Source: Anaerolineales bacterium HSG24
GTDB taxonomy: Bacteria > Chloroflexota > Anaerolineae > 4572-78 > J111
Reading direction: 5' to 3'
DNA: 64,000 bases
Assembly (NCBI GenBank): GCA_030377895.1
Contig: JAUCGB010000004.1
Coordinates: 17,049 to 81,048 of the forward strand
A program made the translations under genes and the position numbers. Position 1 is the stretch's first letter. Each line of letters starts with the position of its first letter. Under the pieces are notes generated by a model. The model had not been told where the DNA came from, made no database searches, and saw only the letters and a program-made list of their open reading frames with translations. Shown piece by piece: positions 60,420 to 64,000 of this stretch.

Positions 60420-62213
60420 ATGATTAAACTAGAGAAAAACGAGTTAGAAATATGCTTTATTCCTATTTTGTGTTCTGCACCTTTGATTTACGCTCATAGT
60501 CACGGGTTTTTTGCTAAAAACAACTTGACTGTAAATCTGAAACCTGCTCCGGGGTGGAGCGGCATTAAAGAACTGATTGCGTATGGCAAAGCTGATGCAG
60601 TACACATGTTAGCTCCAATGCCCTTGGCCTGTAGCCTTGGGATTGATGGTAAAAAGGCCGACATAAAATTGGCCGCGGTACAAAATGTAAACGGGCAAGC
60701 GTTAACGTTAGCCAATAAACATCAAGGTATCACGAACTGTCTTGATATGCGTGGCTTCACTTTTGGAGTGCCATACCGTTTTTCGATGCACTACTATCTG
60801 TTATGTTATTTTTTAGCAGAGAACGGAGTCAACCCTCTTAAAGATGTGACGATTATTGAGGTTGCACCACCACAAATGCCGTATTATATGGAACAAGGTC
60901 AGTTAGACGGTTATTTTGCACCGGAGCCGTTTAATCAAATTGCAGTACATCGCAACCTCGGTTTTATCTACATTCTTTCCAAAGATATTTGGCCGGGGCA
61001 TCCATGTTGTGGGTTTGCCACCAGTCGGGAGTTTATGGAAAAATATCCTAATACTTACCAAGCCATGTTAAAAAGTGTGCTACAGGCAGAGCTATCACTC
61101 CATTATGCCAAGGTGGATGAAAAAATAGCTGTAGCCCATGAAATATCTGAATCACCCTACCTTAATCAGGCAGACCCGACACCTGTTGTGCAAACGCTAA
61201 CAGGTGAATACCCTGATGGTAAAGGCAATTTTTATACTGTTCCAGACCGAATCGATTTCATTCCCCATCCTTGGGAAGAGTATGGTGGTTGGATGGTTTC
61301 GCAAATGCAGCGCTGGGGGCAACTTGCTCAACGGGTTGACTACCGAGAAGTTCTTGAAAGTGTGTTTGACAGTTCTCATACTCGCGAACTCGCCGAAACA
61401 TTGGGTTTTAAATCCGAAATGAACGCTCAGTTAGCCGGTATCGCCCCCTTTACAGGTCAGAATCCCTTCTTTTACATGCAACATCAACCCTTTAGCGCGT
61501 TTCAAGAGCAACTCCAAACAATGCCAGATTATAATCTTTCTGAGCGTATCCGTAGTCGTTTAAACAGAATTTTGCAACGAATGGCGGATGTTGCGGGTGG
61601 TGACGTTAATGTAAAGTTTGAGGTTACCAGTAATGACGAAATAGGGTTGTTAGAGCAAATGCTTAATGAGATTATCCTTAATACCAAATTTACCAGAGAG
61701 TCATTGGCTGAAAAAAATACTCATCTTAAACAACAAGCCGAGATGTTGGCCGAAGAAGTAGAGGAGCGGAAACAGGCCGAAATAGAACAAAAACGATTGC
61801 AACAAGAGGTTATTGAAGCCCAACAACATGCCATCCAAGAACTGTCTGTGCCGATTATCCCGGTCATGGATAGAATCATCGTTATACCGTTAATTGGCAG
61901 TATAGATTCCATGCGAGCCAGTGACATCATGCGGACATTGTTGGCCGGCATCACCGAACACCGGGCCAAAGTTGTCATTCTGGATATTACCGGTGTGGCG
62001 ATTGTAGATACTGGCGTGGCGGCCTATCTGGACAAGATAATTCAGGCCGCTCGGCTCAAAGGGGCGCGCACAATTGTGACCGGTATCTCAGATGCAGTAG
62101 CCGAGACGATTATTGATTTGGGCATTGATTGGAGCAATATCGAAACTGTGCGTGATTTGCAAACAGGTTTGATGGTGGCCTTGCAAAGTTTGGGGATGAA
62201 ACTAAGAGGATAA
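60420..62213 (+). CDS. NrtA/CmpA-like binding domain fused to HAMP-like linker and STAS
   Basis: A 597-residue protein; AAAGGA lies 7 bp before the ATG. Residues 8-340 are a solute-binding domain of the nitrate/bicarbonate/sulfonate type (FIPILCSAPLIYAHSHGFFA, RGFTFGVPYRFSMHYYLL, GYFAPEPFNQIAV, HPCCGFATSREFM). No signal peptide precedes it, so it appears to work in the cytoplasm. A HAMP-like helical pair (about 380-435) and a coiled coil lead to the STAS domain (about 470-595; DITGVAIVDTGVAAYLDK). I infer a soluble small-molecule sensor that controls STAS output. The ligand is unknown. Confidence 0.85.
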   Translation: MIKLEKNELEICFIPILCSAPLIYAHSHGFFAKNNLTVNLKPAPGWSGIKELIAYGKADAVHMLAPMPLACSLGIDGKKADIKLAAVQNVNGQALTLANKHQGITNCLDMRGFTFGVPYRFSMHYYLLCYFLAENGVNPLKDVTIIEVAPPQMPYYMEQGQLDGYFAPEPFNQIAVHRNLGFIYILSKDIWPGHPCCGFATSREFMEKYPNTYQAMLKSVLQAELSLHYAKVDEKIAVAHEISESPYLNQADPTPVVQTLTGEYPDGKGNFYTVPDRIDFIPHPWEEYGGWMVSQMQRWGQLAQRVDYREVLESVFDSSHTRELAETLGFKSEMNAQLAGIAPFTGQNPFFYMQHQPFSAFQEQLQTMPDYNLSERIRSRLNRILQRMADVAGGDVNVKFEVTSNDEIGLLEQMLNEIILNTKFTRESLAEKNTHLKQQAEMLAEEVEERKQAEIEQKRLQQEVIEAQQHAIQELSVPIIPVMDRIIVIPLIGSIDSMRASDIMRTLLAGITEHRAKVVILDITGVAIVDTGVAAYLDKIIQAARLKGARTIVTGISDAVAETIIDLGIDWSNIETVRDLQTGLMVALQSLGMKLRG

Positions 62214-62217
62214 ACTA

Positions 62218-62417
62218 AGGAACGGGATTAAATAAGTTGCGCGTTTGGCATCACCTTCGACAAGTTCAGGCGGCAAGACGTAGCCTGAGCTTGTCGAAGG
62301 CGAATTATCGGTAGTCCTGCATTAGCTACCCGCAAGTTTAGAACTTGCGGGTAGCTAACGGATCCGGATCACTACTTCTGCACCATTACCAATTAATGCT
62401 CATTCCTAAAAAAGTAT
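62218..62417. mobile_element. Family E repeat E3 with family D element D4 inserted
   Basis: E3 starts AGGAACGGGATTAAATAAGT and ends AATTAATGCTCATTCCT. A 91-bp D element (62310-62400; GGTAGTCCTGC to CACCATTACC) lies inside it. Removing D leaves about 109 bp, close to E2. The D core is GCTACCCGCAAGTT/AACTTGCGGGTAGC. It ends 39 bp before the next STAS gene. Confidence 0.83.
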
Positions 62418-62456
62418 CTACTCATACGTTAATTAATCACCGAGGTTATTAAAACT

Positions 62457-63686
62457 ATGTTAAAAAACAAAGAAAAAGAATTACAGTTATTTCAGGCATT
62501 ATTTGAACAATCACCCTTGAGTACGCAGATTCTTAGCCCGGATGGAGTTACATTAAAGGTCAATAAGGCATTTCAAGAATTATGGAACATTTCTCTGGAC
62601 TCTATGCAAGGCTATAATATTTTAGAAGATGAGCAATTGGCCCAAAGCGGGACACTTCTATACATTCAAGAAGGTTTTTCTGGAAAAGCACAGGAAATCC
62701 CATCTGTCGAATATCACGCCCAAGAAACTTTTGGTGAAGGCAAAAGCCGCTGGATAGGTGCTTATATCTTTCCTATCAAAGATGAACAGGGAACCATTCA
62801 ACAAATTGTTCTGCAACATCACGATATAACTGATACGAAAAAGATTCAGGATAAGCTACATGAAGAAAAGGAACGCTCTGAGAATTATCTACGAACGATC
62901 TATAATAGTGCCTATGATGCTATTTTCATTCATGATTTAGAGGGCAACATCCTTGATGTTAATGATAAGATGTTAGAAATGTATCAAATCTCGCGGGAGG
63001 AAGTCCCCAATTATTCCATTCCGGAGGATTATTCCAGCTCGGAGAATCCTTTAGACAAGCTACCGGAGACGTGGGAGAAAGTCTTAGCCGGTCAACCACA
63101 TTTCTTTGAGTGGATTGCGCGCCGGCCGCATGATGGTTCTTTATTTGATGTTGAGGTTCATTTGAAGCGGACACGGTTGATTGGCCAAGAAGTAGTTTTG
63201 GCAACAGTACGGGATATTATGAATCGCAAGCAGATGGAAAAAGAGCAACAGGCTTTACAACAAGATATCATCAAAGCTCAACAGCATGCTATCCAAGAAC
63301 TCTCGGTGCCGATTATTCCGATTATGGATCAGATCATCGTCATGCCCCTTATTGGGAGCATCGATTCAATGCGAGCTAAAGACATCATGCGAACCATGTT
63401 AGCTGGTATCACACAGTATCGCGCCAAAATTGTCATATTAGATATTACCGGCGTATCAGTGATCGATACGGGCGTGGCGAATCATTTGGATAAAACGATC
63501 CAAGCGGCTCGGCTCAAGGGTACGCGCACAATCATCACTGGTATCTCCGACGCGGTGGCTGAGACGATTATTGACTTGGGCATCGACTGGAGTAACGTGG
63601 AAACGTTGCGCGATTTGCAAACCGGCTTGCTGGTGGCCTTAGACCGTTTAGGTTTCACGATTGCTCGTAATAATGACCGCATATAG
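62457..63686 (+). CDS. PAS-PAS-STAS sensor (RsbR-type)
   Basis: A 409-residue soluble protein; GAGG lies 10 bp before the ATG. Two PAS domains (about 10-130 and 138-265; AYDAIFIHDLEGNILDVNDK) are followed by a coiled coil and the STAS domain (about 280-400) with DITGVSVIDTGVANHLDKT. Its STAS part is closest to that of the PAS-GAF-STAS protein (AKDIMRT, ITQYRAKIVILDITGVS, VANHLDK), whereas the other three share a second pattern (ASD, VAAHLDK or VAAYLDK). Confidence 0.88.
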   Translation: MLKNKEKELQLFQALFEQSPLSTQILSPDGVTLKVNKAFQELWNISLDSMQGYNILEDEQLAQSGTLLYIQEGFSGKAQEIPSVEYHAQETFGEGKSRWIGAYIFPIKDEQGTIQQIVLQHHDITDTKKIQDKLHEEKERSENYLRTIYNSAYDAIFIHDLEGNILDVNDKMLEMYQISREEVPNYSIPEDYSSSENPLDKLPETWEKVLAGQPHFFEWIARRPHDGSLFDVEVHLKRTRLIGQEVVLATVRDIMNRKQMEKEQQALQQDIIKAQQHAIQELSVPIIPIMDQIIVMPLIGSIDSMRAKDIMRTMLAGITQYRAKIVILDITGVSVIDTGVANHLDKTIQAARLKGTRTIITGISDAVAETIIDLGIDWSNVETLRDLQTGLLVALDRLGFTIARNNDRI

Positions 63687-63696
63687 CATTACCATA

Positions 63697-63854
63697 GGTG
63701 TAGGCGATTTATCGCCCTCAAAGGCACGTTACCTACCCGCAAGTTTGGAACTTGCGGGTAGGTGATCACTACATGTGCAGGACTACCGGCGATTTATCAC
63801 CCTCTGAGGCACTAAAGTGCCTACTACGAACTTTTTAAGTTGACAGTCATGATG
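63697..63854. mobile_element. Family F repeat F2 with a partial family D element
   Basis: GTAGGCGATTTATCGCCCTC at the left and CTACTACGAACTTTTTAAGT to GACAGTCATGAT at the right match F1. Between them is a partial D element (63727-63789; CTACCCGCAAGTTTGGAACT and TGTGCAGGACTACC), D6. Confidence 0.7.
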
Positions 63855-63894
63855 GCAACACAATAAGATATCAATATCAAAGGAGTAATAATAA

Positions 63895-64000
63895 TGAATG
63901 AGCATATCTCAATACCAAAAGCAGAATTTGAACGTTTGCAACAGTTTGAGCAAAATTTCAAACTTCTGCAAACAGGCAGTATCCAAATCAACGATGCTAA
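63895..64000 (+). CDS. Start of another gene, probably a further sensor protein
   Basis: AAGGAG lies 8 bp before an ATG; 35 codons are readable (MNEHISIPKAEFERLQQFEQ...) before the window ends. The helical, charged start resembles the coiled-coil beginnings of the preceding STAS sensors. The rest must be read beyond 64000. Confidence 0.7.

Noticed and set aside
46707..63789. Regularly recurring CCCGCAAGTT...AACTTGCGGG palindromes as a CRISPR array
   Set aside because: They are kilobases apart, lie inside terminal inverted repeats and have no spacer periodicity or cas genes nearby.

Overview
The window looks like a chromosomal segment of a Chloroflexota bacterium, probably close to the Anaerolineae. 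This rests on a DUF2298 (Chlor_Arch_YYY) membrane protein, Thr/Pro-rich LysM, TIG and SH3b surface proteins, long multi-GAF/PAS sensor proteins, RsbR-type STAS proteins and moderate GC. No rRNA, tRNA, CRISPR array, phage gene or intact transposase was seen. The class-level placement is an inference.

Layout. 1-5300: the end of a LacI-family regulator, a duplicated promoter/operator module, a carbohydrate ABC importer (binding protein and two permeases), a small membrane protein and a broken second MalG. 5650-9060: a SanA/YdcF-like protein and Lon. 9300-14235: a sensor kinase that lacks its phosphoacceptor His, a LysM/TIG surface protein and a YcxB-like protein. 14236-18910: histidine genes hisH-hisA and hisF-hisI-hisE on the minus strand, split by an opposite-strand AAA ATPase with a nuclease-like tail. 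19000-23375: a receiver protein and two GAF histidine kinases. 24100-31314: gamma-glutamyltranspeptidase, a HisN-like phosphatase, a Ser/Thr kinase and a metallo-beta-lactamase-fold enzyme. 31747-34183: GT2, VTC-domain and DUF4956 genes. 34243-40307: a MazG-like protein, a GT4 enzyme, two tandem alpha/beta hydrolases and a two-gene DUF4365 module whose promoter overlaps a LexA-like palindrome. 40354-51126: a GH99-like SH3b protein, a zinc-ribbon protein, RadA, a DUF2298 protein and TatD. 51700-64000: five proteins with different sensor modules joined to an almost identical RsbR-type STAS domain, together with a methyltransferase, an AlbA_2/HATPase protein and the start of another gene.

The intergenic DNA is unusually rich in short inverted-repeat elements. 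I sort them into families A to G (my labels). Four have target-site duplications visible in the sequence: A (about 140-185 bp, 9 bp), B (103-105 bp, 8 bp), C (97-98 bp, TA) and D (80-93 bp, 8 bp). Several are nested (A in A, C in B twice, D in E), so relative insertion order can be read. Insertions changed the 3' ends of two genes, supplied ribosome-binding sites at two others and interrupted one possible small ORF.

The two most distinctive gene sets are the STAS array, where one output domain is combined with PAS, GAF, PocR or a cytoplasmic NrtA/CmpA-like domain, and the DUF4365 pair. The functions of both are inferred from domain content and context only.
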